Of a DNA stretch of 64,000 bases, positions 1-9,636 are shown in pieces. The stretch is taken from positions 1 to 64,000 of the forward strand of contig JAMPFT010000015.1 of NCBI GenBank assembly GCA_023664305.1. Reading direction: 5' to 3'. A model generated the notes under the pieces. That model saw nothing but the letters and a program-made list of their open reading frames with translations. It was not told the origin of the DNA and made no database searches. How positions within the stretch are numbered: the first letter of the stretch is position 1; every line of letters starts with the position of its first letter. This stretch comes from a bacterium. Lineage in GTDB: Bacteria > Bacillota > Clostridia > Lachnospirales > Lachnospiraceae. Made by a program: the position numbers and the translations under genes.

Positions 1-2
1 CA

Positions 3-965
3 TTACCCTACCTCCTTATCGCCCAGTCTAAGCCCGACTACCTCTTTGGTTCCCAGACAAAGCGCGTCAACAGGCAGATCGCCGAGATATACGGTCGGGA
101 CTGATTTTTCCAGAAAAGTTACCGTTACAGACGGCGCTGTCGAGTTGCTGTTGTTCTGGCTTGTGCTTCCATTTTCGACAATGGGATTGATATATCCTGA
201 CCCGCCACCACCGGGAGAACGCCCGTTGTAATTTCCGCCAGCGCCTCCCCCATACCAGCCGCCTCCGCCGCCTCCGCCATAGGTCAGGCCGCTTTGGCCG
301 CTTCCCCCATATCCAAAGCCTCCCCTTGCTCCGGCGTCGGCATCATTAGCAGAGGGTTTGCCCCCACTGGTCTGTGTCCCTCCGGTTCCATAGCCTTTCC
401 CAAGCGTCGCCCCGGTATTATCTATATAGCCGGTTCCGCCACTGGTTCCGCCACCGACTCCTCCGTATCCTTTGGTATAAACACGGCCTCCGTCTCCTGT
501 AACGTAGATGATTCTGGAGTTCCCGCCTGCTCCACCAGCAACCATCAGTACATCGTCTTTATAATTCGCCAAAGATGATAGCAAGCCGCTTCTCCTCGCA
601 ATGTGAGTTGCCCCGCCTCCGCCTCCGGCCTTATTAGCAGGATAACTTCCCCACGACCCGTTGCTGTCAGCACTGCTGTCCTGTGGGACATTGTAGCACT
701 GTCCTCCTCCGTTGTACCCTCCATAGCCCTGTATGCTGCCGTCTCCGCCGACAACCACATAAATGATATCGCCTTTTTTAAGGGATAGACTTCCTTCCGC
801 TATTCCTCCATAATTCGGAACTTCGTTTTGGTAGCACTTCCCGCCGCGACCGCCTTTTAACTTAAACCGGTATGTCCCGCTATACGGGGCGACGAATTGC
901 TGAATTGTCCTCGTATAGCCGAATATCTGACTTTCCCCTACCTTCGTAATTGCCATACCTATCAC
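3..965 (-). CDS. Glycine-rich phage tail-fibre tip protein
   Basis: 320 residues, dominated from about residue 38 to 265 by glycine-rich segments (GGRGGK, GGGGGG, GGAGG) of the kind that build the polyglycine sandwich tip of phage receptor-binding proteins. It is the most downstream tail gene visible and follows a tail-collar fibre gene, so it probably forms the distal adhesin that contacts the host surface. The GTG start shares its TGA with the upstream stop (GTGA overlap); an ATG three codons further in is an alternative. The C-terminus repeats a short LGxKEV unit. The glycine-rich class is clear from sequence; the adhesin role is inferred from position. Confidence 0.7.
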   Translation of the reverse strand: MIGMAITKVGESQIFGYTRTIQQFVAPYSGTYRFKLKGGRGGKCYQNEVPNYGGIAEGSLSLKKGDIIYVVVGGDGSIQGYGGYNGGGQCYNVPQDSSADSNGSWGSYPANKAGGGGGATHIARRSGLLSSLANYKDDVLMVAGGAGGNSRIIYVTGDGGRVYTKGYGGVGGGTSGGTGYIDNTGATLGKGYGTGGTQTSGGKPSANDADAGARGGFGYGGSGQSGLTYGGGGGGGWYGGGAGGNYNGRSPGGGGSGYINPIVENGSTSQNNSNSTAPSVTVTFLEKSVPTVYLGDLPVDALCLGTKEVVGLRLGDKEVG

Positions 966-1687
966 CCCACAATCACATAGATAACATCGTCCTTCTTCTC
1001 GGACATCGCATCATACTCTGCCTGTGTGCAGGTTACACGGCTTTCCTGCAGCTTCTGGAGCAACTCTTTCAATTCATTGATCGCTTCAACCAATGATGAC
1101 TTATCCTCTGTTTTCAAATCTTCCAGCTTACCCAGATTGGATGAAATCTCCTGTATTGCTCCTGTTATTGTTCCATCTCCGATATCTGACAGACCCTTTT
1201 CCCCGATAACCTCCCAGAGATATGTATCTTGCTGCCAGTTTATCGTAACCTTTTCTACCTCTCCTATTCCGATTTTAACATTGAACACAACACTATATGC
1301 CTTTTCGTTTTTATCCTCCGGCATATAGTCTGGTTTTCCTTCAACAACAGCCACACAATAAAGAACCTTCTCCGTTTCCCCTTTTTTCCCCGCATATATT
1401 CCTATTTCCGTTATAGAATATCCCTCTGTCAATTCCCGGTTATCCACGCTGGCTTTCATACCTACCAGACCATTCTCTTCTTTGCTGATTTTGAAAAAAG
1501 ATGCCTGCTGCCTCTCTTTTTTTAATTCTTTCATGATCTGCAGCTGATCCCGATTCTTTTCTGCCTCCTCATATTCTCCCGATCCTGTTGCGAGATAACG
1601 AAATTCAAGTTCGCCTTCGCCGCTTATTAAGTCCTCCAACAGTTTTTTGCCCTGCTCCGTTAATACAAAAGTCTTGTAAGCTGCCAT
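962..1687 (-). CDS. Tail-collar fibre protein (P2 gpH N-terminal type)
   Basis: 241 residues. The first 150 or so match the phage tail-collar fibre domain (DUF3751 type): an N-terminal TEQGKKLL segment, then alternating strands containing YSITEIGIYA, a hallmark of the baseplate-attachment part of P2-like fibres. The C-terminal 70 residues form a heptad-rich stretch (LGKLEDLKTEDKSSLVEAIN) that could make a trimeric coiled coil. It lies directly after tail protein I, the usual P2 order I-H. It is short for a whole fibre, so the glycine-rich protein downstream probably supplies the distal part. Confidence 0.8.
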   Translation of the reverse strand: MAAYKTFVLTEQGKKLLEDLISGEGELEFRYLATGSGEYEEAEKNRDQLQIMKELKKERQQASFFKISKEENGLVGMKASVDNRELTEGYSITEIGIYAGKKGETEKVLYCVAVVEGKPDYMPEDKNEKAYSVVFNVKIGIGEVEKVTINWQQDTYLWEVIGEKGLSDIGDGTITGAIQEISSNLGKLEDLKTEDKSSLVEAINELKELLQKLQESRVTCTQAEYDAMSEKKDDVIYVIVG

Positions 1688-1688
1688 T

Positions 1689-2249
1689 TTAATACCCCCA
1701 TCCTATCGTTATCTCACTTTCAGCGATACATAAATTGCAGGAATACAGATTCTGCGGCACAGCCCTGTAAAAATCCATGCTCTCCAAATGAGACCTTGCG
1801 TTTTTTACTTTTTCAATCATGCTACTGAATTTTTCCATCTCTTCCACATCAATATCAGCTTCCGTCCAGGCCTTAAAACAATACGGGCTGCCTCCGTACT
1901 CAAACCACTCTTGTACTCCTCCATTTCCGAATATAGTTACAACTAATTCCTCCACTGCTTTTGGTGTCCCTGCTCCCATATACCAGATCATCGTATTTCG
2001 AACAAGGTTACGCTTTATTCCGATTTCCAGATTACCATCGTAATACTGTGTATTCAGTTCCAATGCCAATATATCAAGAATATGTTCCGGTGCCGCGTCA
2101 ATAGCTGCAAAAACATCGATATTGTCACAATAGTAAACGAATTTCTTTATTGCTCTGGATAAAGCAAAACTTAAAGCTTTCACGCTCGCCTGCGTCACAA
2201 AGTATTCCGGAAGAATCTGTATTATCTGGCTGTCTTTAAAATTAATCAT
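1689..2249 (-). CDS. Phage tail protein I (baseplate wedge)
   Basis: 186 residues, typical length for P2 gpI. The N-terminus reads DSQIIQILPEYF and is followed by the helical ILDILALELN-QYYDG segment and a GTPKAVEELV motif, as in the Tail_P2_I family. The protein closes the baseplate wedge and links it to the fibre. The start is supported by a GGAG box 6 bases upstream, and it overlaps the end of the J gene by 8 bases, so the two are translationally coupled. Confidence 0.85.
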   Translation of the reverse strand: MINFKDSQIIQILPEYFVTQASVKALSFALSRAIKKFVYYCDNIDVFAAIDAAPEHILDILALELNTQYYDGNLEIGIKRNLVRNTMIWYMGAGTPKAVEELVVTIFGNGGVQEWFEYGGSPYCFKAWTEADIDVEEMEKFSSMIEKVKNARSHLESMDFYRAVPQNLYSCNLCIAESEITIGWGY

Positions 2250-3381
2250 CCTCTACTCCTCCGAAATTTACCGTCAAGGTTCCTGCTTTTGCTATCGTGG
2301 TTTCATCCAGAACAGTGAATACCGGGCTCTCTACTTCTACTCTCTTCACCCCCGCTTCCATGACTTTCTGAATAAGATAAGACGGATTGATGTCTCTTCC
2401 GATTTTTCCCGTCTGCCATGTGTTGTAGATAGATACTGCCGTCTCCACATTCGCCTGGATAGAGGTTACAGCGGATTTACTGCTGGATGAAATATAATAA
2501 GTCATCCTGATTTCATATTCTTTCACCCTCGGCGTTCTGACCGTAACCTTATCCGTCAGCGGCCTGATTCTCGCATCGTCCAAGTAGTTTTTTACTTTCT
2601 GAATCAACGCTTCTCCCGGTATCTCCCCATTATCACAAATAAAACAAATATCAATTTCCCCTGGAACTTCTGAGCGTACAACAACATCCCCAACCTCCTG
2701 AGATGCTGTCTTTGCATGGTATTCATATGCCCCGGTCGGGCCGGCTGTAGAATAAGAGTCCGAACATGTATAAATCCTTTCTTTTAAGCCTTCATCGTCT
2801 TCCCTGTCAGTTCCTCCGGAAGTTGTTACCGTATTTGTTACTGCGGCAATGTATGGCAAAGTATTCACCAACAGATTTAATTCCCCGGCCGCAAAACCGT
2901 TCCCCGCTGCTCCTGCTTCCGTACAAGTCGCAGAAACCGTGACGCTTACTTCCCCTGCTTTGATTTCCGCATACTCATCCGTAGCAAAGAATATCTCATT
3001 CCCATTTGTTACTCTGCAGCCTGCAGGAATCGATACAGCAGATTCAATAGGATTCTCAATGGAAAACTGCATAATAGTGCCTGCTGCCGTGCTCTCCATC
3101 CTCTTAACGCCCCTAAGCGCTGCGAGGTTATCAAGATAATCTCCCCGTGCATAAGTCAGGAAATTCATTTTGCCTGCATAATCCGCATACTGCATCCCCT
3201 GATATATCTGCATGGCGCAGGCATACAGAATAAGCCGGTAGGGATTTGCCATGGCAAGGTTTGACTCCTTACCGGTAATCTCCTTATACTTTGTCTGATA
3301 ATCATTAATCATTTCAGCCAATACTTCATCCACTGTTGTATTATCAATAAAACTGATTTCCGGAAACTGATCCGCTAACAT
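2242..3381 (-). CDS. Baseplate J-like protein (gp47/gpJ family)
   Basis: 379 residues, normal length for baseplate J proteins. Family signs are the N-terminal PEISFIDNTTVDEVLAEMI, the LTYARGDYLDNLAALRGV region, the repeated beta-strand middle (ISIPAGCRVTNGNEIFFATD) and the TSGGTDREDDEGLKERI segment. It forms the baseplate wedge of contractile tails together with gp25 and gpI. An RBS (GGAGAG) precedes the ATG. The order gp25-J-I-H is the standard P2/Mu tail order. Confidence 0.9.
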   Translation of the reverse strand: MLADQFPEISFIDNTTVDEVLAEMINDYQTKYKEITGKESNLAMANPYRLILYACAMQIYQGMQYADYAGKMNFLTYARGDYLDNLAALRGVKRMESTAAGTIMQFSIENPIESAVSIPAGCRVTNGNEIFFATDEYAEIKAGEVSVTVSATCTEAGAAGNGFAAGELNLLVNTLPYIAAVTNTVTTSGGTDREDDEGLKERIYTCSDSYSTAGPTGAYEYHAKTASQEVGDVVVRSEVPGEIDICFICDNGEIPGEALIQKVKNYLDDARIRPLTDKVTVRTPRVKEYEIRMTYYISSSSKSAVTSIQANVETAVSIYNTWQTGKIGRDINPSYLIQKVMEAGVKRVEVESPVFTVLDETTIAKAGTLTVNFGGVEDD

Positions 3382-3384
3382 CCG

Positions 3385-3696
3385 TCATCTCTCCTTTGCT
3401 TTGATAAGATAAATATGCGGTCGCAGCTGCCCGTCTGCATTGTCCTCATATTCAATGTGATATACTTCTACCCGCGGCTCATATCGACCGATCTTTTCCA
3501 TGATTTCCAAAGAGAGGACATTCTTCGCCACTTCCGTCGGATAGCCTGCTATTTCGTCAAGGTCGATACCCAAATTCCGGTCAAGCGGCTGACTTCCTGC
3601 CCGAATGGATAAAAGGGTTTCCAGGCACAGTCTGATATCTTTATATTCCTCTTCTGAAAATCCGTCCCTTTCCATAATATCAATATTAGATTCCAT
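3385..3696 (-). CDS. GPW/gp25-like baseplate wedge protein
   Basis: 103 residues, the size of T4 gp25 homologues. The pattern I-LCLETLLSIRAGSQPLDRN-G-D and the central VEVYHIEYEDN strand fit the gpW/gp25 lysozyme-like baseplate family, which primes sheath assembly at the baseplate. It lies 3 bases upstream of the J gene in the same operon. Function is by family; no enzyme activity is expected. Confidence 0.8.
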   Translation of the reverse strand: MESNIDIMERDGFSEEEYKDIRLCLETLLSIRAGSQPLDRNLGIDLDEIAGYPTEVAKNVLSLEIMEKIGRYEPRVEVYHIEYEDNADGQLRPHIYLIKAKER

Positions 3697-3705
3697 AACT
3701 GCCTC

Positions 3706-4104
3706 CTATCGGTACTCCCTCAAGCTTAAAGTAAGGTTTACAGATATTAAATTTCCCCCCTGGAGCACTTCTCCCCAAGTCTCGCTCATATCCGTTACAA
3801 CCCACTGGTAATCCCCTACCTTCCGATTCCCGATAATCAATGGATACGGCTCCCCGTTTTCCACTGCGCTTTCAATCCGTTCCATGGTTTCCCGCGGCTT
3901 TACCCCGTGTACTGCCGATAAATGAACTGTAAATGAAATAGTCCTCTGCCCCGGGCCCAGAAATTCAGAAAAAGGTTTCCCCTGGATCGGTTCCTGAACG
4001 GCCCAGCGTCCTTTCACTGCCTGGTTCAGTTTGTCAAAGGTTAATACCTTTTCAGCGCTAACCTCGAAAATAATCAGCTTACCCAGATTCCCAATTTTGC
4101 CCAT
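3706..4104 (-). CDS. Tail protein U (P2 gpU family)
   Basis: 132 residues. The region ISFTVHLSAVHGVKPRETMERIESAVENG followed by PLIIGNRKVGDYQWVV-DMSETW is the typical core of P2 gpU-like proteins, which act in tail completion or as hub adaptors. It sits between gpV and gp25 genes in one operon with only 9-base gaps. Assignment rests on this motif pattern and the context. Confidence 0.75.
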   Translation of the reverse strand: MGKIGNLGKLIIFEVSAEKVLTFDKLNQAVKGRWAVQEPIQGKPFSEFLGPGQRTISFTVHLSAVHGVKPRETMERIESAVENGEPYPLIIGNRKVGDYQWVVTDMSETWGEVLQGGNLISVNLTLSLREYR

Positions 4105-4112
4105 AACTCCTC

Positions 4113-4565
4113 CTAAACAGTGTGTGACAGCTCAAGCTGATCTTCAATCCGTTCCATCCGTCTTATCAATTCCTCCACCGCGATTTCTCCATAGGAACAC
4201 TTCAGCGTAATTTCGTCTGCCTCCAGCACAATGTTCCTCGCCTTTATGACTACACTTTTCGCCGATAATTCATAGGCACCGTCTTTGCAGACAATATAGG
4301 CATCCTTCCCGAAATCCTTACGATATCCCGCGCTCGCTTTTGGCAGCATATTACCCCCATAATAGGTCCCGAGGACAAAGCCTTTGCTGCTCCCGCTTTC
4401 AAGATGTATCGTGACTACCCGGTCTCCTACCGCGGGCATGGAATATTCCTGATTCATGGTAAGCATAGATAGCGGCAGGGAAGGACTTTCCTCATCTTCA
4501 TACATTACCTTGACTTTTCCCGTTGTGGGATAAACATTCGTTACCTTCCCGATTCTGGTTCTCAT
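4113..4565 (-). CDS. Baseplate assembly protein V (spike-like)
   Basis: 150 residues from the ATG at 4565, chosen because an AGGAG box lies 5 bases upstream; a longer reading from 4622 lacks one and would run into the D gene. The segment IGKVTNVYPTTGKVKV and the motif PAVGDRVVTIHLESGSSKGFVLGTYY are diagnostic for the phage baseplate assembly V/gp45 OB-fold family. The C-terminal part (AYIVCKDGAYELSAKSVVI) looks like the start of a beta-helical spike. It acts at the tip of the tail tube. Confidence 0.85.
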   Translation of the reverse strand: MRTRIGKVTNVYPTTGKVKVMYEDEESPSLPLSMLTMNQEYSMPAVGDRVVTIHLESGSSKGFVLGTYYGGNMLPKASAGYRKDFGKDAYIVCKDGAYELSAKSVVIKARNIVLEADEITLKCSYGEIAVEELIRRMERIEDQLELSHTV

Positions 4566-4579
4566 ATTTGCTCCTGTCC

Positions 4580-6130
4580 TTATCCTTCCGGAATGACTAA
4601 CGTTTCTCCAGGCCATATCCAATGTCCGCTTTGGGAATCTGCCTTTCCATGGGTCTTCGCCGTAGCTTCAATCAGCTCCGCATTTGCATCATAAATAATA
4701 TAGCTCTTTGATCCGGAACCATAAAACTTTTTGGAAATTCCCCAAAGCGTATCCCCTTTTACTACCGTGTATGATTGTCCGCCGGTTCTTTCCGCCGAAA
4801 GGACCGGTGCAGTCGCCTTGATCGCTGTCTGCACCTTATGGATTGACAGCTGCATGGTATACTCTTTTCCAAGACTGTGCTTTATCTTATCCACATAGTA
4901 TTTCCCATCCAAATTACCAAATCCCGAAATCATTACACAGTGGGAAGCAACTACTTTAAGATTTGCCCGTAACGTAATCTCCATTGTCTGCAATCCTCGA
5001 TTTGCGGCGTTCACTTTTGCTGCCGCCTGCAGCTCCGCATCATACCGTCCTGACGCCTGTGTATTGATTGCGTACATTCTTCCTACGCTTCCCATGGATA
5101 CCTTTATGGTATCCTCTGCATCCGGATCCGTATAATTCAGCTTCACGCCGGTATAAACTCCGTCCACCGTCGTGTTATAGGACCATGCATTGACGTCTGT
5201 CTCTTTTATGGTAAGGACAGGGGATTTTTCTTCATACCTTACCATATCAAAAATGACAATTTTGCGGTTATAGACTTTCATCGCAAGACCGTACTTTTCG
5301 CAAAGAGAATAGAGGAAAGCGCTGTCTGTCTGCTTACTCTGTTCTATTTCCGCAATCTGTATTTCATCCGCATCATAGTAGAGAGACACCCCTGCCTTTC
5401 CAGTAATCTGGGACGCAATATCCCGAATTGTGGTCCTTTCCCATGTTTTTGTTACCGGAAGCGATTTAAAGTCTTCCATGGCAGGCACACTGACTCCTCC
5501 AAGAACACAGATTAGGGGGCGTCCCGAAAAGGAAATATCATCCAGCACAAATGTGCCGCAGTCAAAGGTATCCTCTCTCTCTTCAGCTTCCCAGTTGGTC
5601 AGGATAATCTTCGCCCCCAGACTCGCGCCGCGTTTCGGCATCAGTGCTCCCATCCATTCCTTTCCGATATTCTGCACCGTAACAGAGATACTGTCCGATT
5701 GTCCACTCGCTACATCCGTGTAAGTAAAAGCCGTTGCCTGCTCTGCGATCTTCTCCCCCAGACTCGGATTTGCCGCGCCCGCTTTCCGTGTGTCCGTTTG
5801 TGCCGGGGACTGGCTCTTTCCTCCGGAAACTCCCGGGATACTAAGTACCTCCCCCGGCCACAGCCACCATCCCGCAGTAGAGTTCTTATAGGAGCTGGTC
5901 TTGCCATGGGTTTTTGCCGTAGATTCGATGATTTCTTTATTCGCATGATAAATCTTTATATACTGCGCACCACTTCCGTAGAAGTGCCTCGCTATTCGCC
6001 ACAGGCTATCCCCTTTCACTACCGTATAGGAAACGTCTCCCGATGATTCACTGCCGCCTGCCGTTTCCGTACTGCTTTCTACCCAGGTTCCGTCATAGTC
6101 GATTTCCAGTCTTGTCTGATGCGGCTTCAT
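4580..6130 (-). CDS. Tail hub protein D with LysM domains at both ends
   Basis: 516 residues. Residues 35-105 and about 450-516 are two related LysM-type modules, YTVVKGDSLWRIARHFYGSG and YTVVKGDTLWGISKKFYGSG, each followed by an AKTHGK and WPGE signature. The middle 330 residues are the gpD/late control gene D hub, which forms the ring joining tail tube to spike. LysM at one end of hub proteins is known; the same module bracketing the hub suggests duplication and peptidoglycan binding during tail contraction. It is preceded by gpX and followed by gpV, the usual order. Confidence 0.8.
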   Translation of the reverse strand: MKPHQTRLEIDYDGTWVESSTETAGGSESSGDVSYTVVKGDSLWRIARHFYGSGAQYIKIYHANKEIIESTAKTHGKTSSYKNSTAGWWLWPGEVLSIPGVSGGKSQSPAQTDTRKAGAANPSLGEKIAEQATAFTYTDVASGQSDSISVTVQNIGKEWMGALMPKRGASLGAKIILTNWEAEEREDTFDCGTFVLDDISFSGRPLICVLGGVSVPAMEDFKSLPVTKTWERTTIRDIASQITGKAGVSLYYDADEIQIAEIEQSKQTDSAFLYSLCEKYGLAMKVYNRKIVIFDMVRYEEKSPVLTIKETDVNAWSYNTTVDGVYTGVKLNYTDPDAEDTIKVSMGSVGRMYAINTQASGRYDAELQAAAKVNAANRGLQTMEITLRANLKVVASHCVMISGFGNLDGKYYVDKIKHSLGKEYTMQLSIHKVQTAIKATAPVLSAERTGGQSYTVVKGDTLWGISKKFYGSGSKSYIIYDANAELIEATAKTHGKADSQSGHWIWPGETLVIPEG

Positions 6131-6131
6131 G

Positions 6132-6332
6132 CTACCTCCTCCAGTCCGGCCATGTGCTTCCCTCTTCCGGCAGTTCTTCTACATTCAAACATACCCCTTC
6201 CGGGAAAATAAAATATCCGAGATGCTCCTGATTGTTCGCCATCAGGAAAGAGACATACGATTCATCACCGTACACCTCTTTCGCAATGCTATCCCACACG
6301 TCACCTGATTTCGTTTTATACACACTTGCCAT
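6132..6332 (-). CDS. Tail protein X (gpX, LysM-like)
   Basis: 66 residues, the expected size for P2 gpX. It has the LysM-like signature (KSGDVWDSIAKEVYGDESY) and the C-terminal GYFIFPEGVCLNV. It sits between the tape measure and D hub genes, its normal place, and is separated from D by one base. The RBS is weak (GGGA), so translation may depend on readthrough from the tape measure gene. Confidence 0.8.
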   Translation of the reverse strand: MASVYKTKSGDVWDSIAKEVYGDESYVSFLMANNQEHLGYFIFPEGVCLNVEELPEEGSTWPDWRR

Positions 6333-6357
6333 AAAATTCGTTCCCGCCTTTTACCTG

Positions 6358-9300
6358 TTACCCGAACGACACACGTCTATGCGTCTTAAGATACTGATCC
6401 ATCTTCTGATCAAATTCCTCTTGCGAGATTCTTGCCGCATCCACCATGTCCTGCTTGCTGGGAGCCTCTCCGTAAAACTGATAGGTCGGGCTAAACTCAA
6501 TCGTGTAATTTGCGCCGCCTCCAAGATCAAGTCCGTCGAACCGATTCCTCATCCCCATGAGCTGTCCTGCTTTTTCCCAAAGAGAAATCGCATTCCTGCT
6601 TCCGTCCAAGGGGATCACAGCTTCCGGTCCGTTCTCCGCAAGCCAGGACAATTCCCGGTTCTGTATGATTCCGCCTTTCGCATTGTTGTCCGCCTGTATC
6701 GGCAGAAAATGATACTTTTCATTTACCGGCAGCCTTACATTGGCCCCCTCGCTACTGTGCGCGTTCTCTGCTGCCTCGATCGCTTCCGCATGGTTCAATC
6801 CCCTTATCAGCCCCTCCGGTACCGCCAGATCAACCTGACCAAGGTCCTGCAGCTTTTCAATAATGCCCTTATAGAAGCTGTCATAAAACTCACTGTTGAA
6901 AAGCTGTTCTCCCAATACCCGGCCAAAAGAGTCAGAATTTAAACCAGCCTGCGAGAGTGTATCTAATAATGCGAAATTGGAAAGTCCTTCCTGCAGTGCT
7001 TCCGGGATTTCCATACCCAGGTCTTCAAATTGCTGTAAGTACTCCTGTGTCTGCCGAATAGACGGCGATATGGATTCCAACAATTGCGCTATCGCTTTCT
7101 TACTGGTCTTATCCAGCCCCGTGTCCTCAAGCGGTAAGAATATCTTATCCAACCATAAAACTCCCGGTCGATTTATCCAGTCATATGCTTCAGTTCCCAT
7201 GCTGTCATCGAATGCTTCTCGTATTCGCTGCATATATTCTTGAATCGCCGGATCAAGCTCCCCTGCGTACTGGTTCATAATCGTTTCCAGCTGGAAATTG
7301 ATTGCCTTCGCCTGGATTGCGCTGACATTCTCCAGATACTGCCCCTGGAGGCTTTCCAATGCCTTCTGGTACTCTGCTTCATTCAGATAATCCCCTGCTT
7401 CATACGTCGCCTGGATAGCCGCATAATTCTTTACATAGGATTCCTGATAAGCGCTCGATGCTTCTGCCACCTGCCTTGCAAGCTCTTCCTGAAGGTTCTG
7501 GAAAGAATCTGCGGTAAGGCTGCCGCCCCCTGCATATTCCATCCCAATCACGGAAAGCTGTGCTTCAAATTCCCCGGTTGCGAGAGCCTCCTCGATTTCT
7601 GCCATCTGCCGCTGGATGTCAGCGATAACCTTTGTTTCCTTGATGTCAAGAAGACCGTCATTAAAGGCATCTGTGATTGCATCATTCAGCTGTGTGCCAA
7701 GGGAAGAAAGCTCATCGTATTTATCTTGATAGAACCGGCTTACTTTGGCAACCACACTCTGCCCTTCCAAGTCATCCTCCGCAAAGGCAATTTGAAGGTT
7801 CAGGGACACAGCATACTGCGATTGCAGGGCATAGTCCTGCGCCGCTTTCACATAGGTATCTATCGCCTGCTTATAGGCTTCGTTCTCATCCTCTGTAAGC
7901 TCCATGCCGATAGATATTTTCCAGTTCAGCCTGTCGATCTCCGATACCGCGTCCTGCATGGTCGCCGAAATACCGTCCAGATCCTGAAATGCCTCCAACG
8001 CTTTCTTTACGCCGCCCAGGCTTTCAGAACTGACGATATACTCCGCTACCTTTTGAAGTTCTTTCATGGAGAGCGTAATCGTTCCAAAATGATCCGCAAG
8101 GCTTTGATTTACCAGTTCCTTCTCATACTGCTTATAAGCAGCAAGAGCGCTCACAAGTATACCGATAGCAGAAACAACACCCAGGATCCCACATGTTCCC
8201 GGGTTCAGACTTGCAAGCGACAAGATTGCCTTGATAATATGCACCAGCGAAGACGCTGTCTTGTATGCCGCCAATGCCGCACCGATCCCCGCCAACACTG
8301 AAATAATCCCGTTTCCATGCCTGATAATCCATTTCCCGCCGTCAAGGAACCCGGAAATTACCGGCTGGGCAAACTTTTTGAACTTCCTTTGCAACGTAGG
8401 AAATTCTGCACTGATTTTATTTACCGCTTTCGGGATCTGCGTTGTTGCTCCATCGACAAACTCTGTCCCCATCTGCACCAGTCCACGCAACGGACCGTTT
8501 AATTCCTGAGATAATTCAATCCCGGCATCCGTAAGCGAATCCGTAAAAATCTGCACATCCCCGGCCAGGTTATCCAACCGGATATCCGCCATCTGCAGTG
8601 CCGCGCCTTCTGCGTTATAGATGGCTTCCGTAAGCTCGTTAAACTGCCGATCCGTAGAATTTGCAATAGCAAGAAGGGCGGGCATACCCCTCTGTCCGGC
8701 CAGTTCTGCTGCATAATAGGCTTTCTGCGTTTCCGTCATGCCGGCCATTCCCTTACGCATCTGCTTCATGATTTCCAAGAAGGAATACATAGTGCCGTCA
8801 TCCTTTTCAAGAGACAGCCCCAGCGCCTCCATGGCTTCTGCGGATTCCTTTGTCGGCTTCGCCATCCTGGTAATGATGTTCCGAAGTGCCGTACCGGCGT
8901 TAGATGCCTTGATTCCGGAGCTTGCCATCAGGCCCGTGGCGATTGCTATATCCTCAATCTGATAGCCCATAGCCCCAGCAACCGTACCGGCATACTTGAA
9001 TGTCTCGCCCATCATTTCCACATTGGTATTGGAGTTCATGGCCGCCTGCGCCATGACGTCCACCATTCGGGCAGTTTCCTCCGCCTCCATGTGGAAAGCC
9101 GTCAGGTCATCCGTTACAATATCCGCCACAACAGACAGGTCCTCTCCGGATGCCGCTGCCAAATTCAAGACACCCTCTATCCCAGCAAGCATTTGCTCCG
9201 TTTTCCATCCGGCCATACCCATGTATTCCATTGCCTTGCCGACTTCCGTCGCGGAAAATACAGATGTCTTCCCTAATTCTCTGGCCTTATCCGTAAGCTG

Positions 9301-9636
9301 TGCTATCTCATCTGCGGATGCTCCGCTGATCGCCTTTACCGCGGACATCTGCTTTTCAAATTCCATCCCGACATTAACTGCCGCCGTGGAAACCGCTGCG
9401 ACGGCAGTCGCCGCAACGGTCGCTGCTGATGCTATCGCCCGGAATGCCGTTTTGCCGACACCCATGATCGCATCAAATCCCCGGTCGAGCTTCGTAAAAT
9501 CCTGATCCATTGCAGCTATTGTCTTTTTCAGGGATTGCATCCCGCTTTTTGCCGCCGCCAGACTGGAGGTAAAAGTTTTGTCAATAACGCCTGCGATTCG
9601 AATCGCGAGTTGATATTCTTTTCCTGTCGCTGACAA
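6358..9636 (-). CDS. Tail tape measure protein
   Basis: 1,092 residues from a TTG start at 9636 with GGAGG 9 bases upstream; reading further upstream only adds the antisense-like segment rich in Cys, Arg and Trp. The N-terminal third carries the phage tail tape measure core (ALGMSASSG-like ASSGIKASNAGTALRNIITRM, plus GMAGWKTEQML). A hydrophobic stretch lies around residue 440-500. The C-terminus is helical, with the GGIIQNRELSWLAENGPEAV motif common to tape measures of this group. The length scales tail length. The start overlaps the end of the frameshifted chaperone by 56 bases, as in P2 E'/T. Confidence 0.9.
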   Translation of the reverse strand: MSATGKEYQLAIRIAGVIDKTFTSSLAAAKSGMQSLKKTIAAMDQDFTKLDRGFDAIMGVGKTAFRAIASAATVAATAVAAVSTAAVNVGMEFEKQMSAVKAISGASADEIAQLTDKARELGKTSVFSATEVGKAMEYMGMAGWKTEQMLAGIEGVLNLAAASGEDLSVVADIVTDDLTAFHMEAEETARMVDVMAQAAMNSNTNVEMMGETFKYAGTVAGAMGYQIEDIAIATGLMASSGIKASNAGTALRNIITRMAKPTKESAEAMEALGLSLEKDDGTMYSFLEIMKQMRKGMAGMTETQKAYYAAELAGQRGMPALLAIANSTDRQFNELTEAIYNAEGAALQMADIRLDNLAGDVQIFTDSLTDAGIELSQELNGPLRGLVQMGTEFVDGATTQIPKAVNKISAEFPTLQRKFKKFAQPVISGFLDGGKWIIRHGNGIISVLAGIGAALAAYKTASSLVHIIKAILSLASLNPGTCGILGVVSAIGILVSALAAYKQYEKELVNQSLADHFGTITLSMKELQKVAEYIVSSESLGGVKKALEAFQDLDGISATMQDAVSEIDRLNWKISIGMELTEDENEAYKQAIDTYVKAAQDYALQSQYAVSLNLQIAFAEDDLEGQSVVAKVSRFYQDKYDELSSLGTQLNDAITDAFNDGLLDIKETKVIADIQRQMAEIEEALATGEFEAQLSVIGMEYAGGGSLTADSFQNLQEELARQVAEASSAYQESYVKNYAAIQATYEAGDYLNEAEYQKALESLQGQYLENVSAIQAKAINFQLETIMNQYAGELDPAIQEYMQRIREAFDDSMGTEAYDWINRPGVLWLDKIFLPLEDTGLDKTSKKAIAQLLESISPSIRQTQEYLQQFEDLGMEIPEALQEGLSNFALLDTLSQAGLNSDSFGRVLGEQLFNSEFYDSFYKGIIEKLQDLGQVDLAVPEGLIRGLNHAEAIEAAENAHSSEGANVRLPVNEKYHFLPIQADNNAKGGIIQNRELSWLAENGPEAVIPLDGSRNAISLWEKAGQLMGMRNRFDGLDLGGGANYTIEFSPTYQFYGEAPSKQDMVDAARISQEEFDQKMDQYLKTHRRVSFG

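Noticed and set aside
7240-8301. 353-codon plus-strand open frame within the tape measure region
   Set aside because: It lies fully antisense to a strong tape measure gene, has no RBS and gives low-complexity Arg/Cys/Leu-rich protein; a shadow frame.
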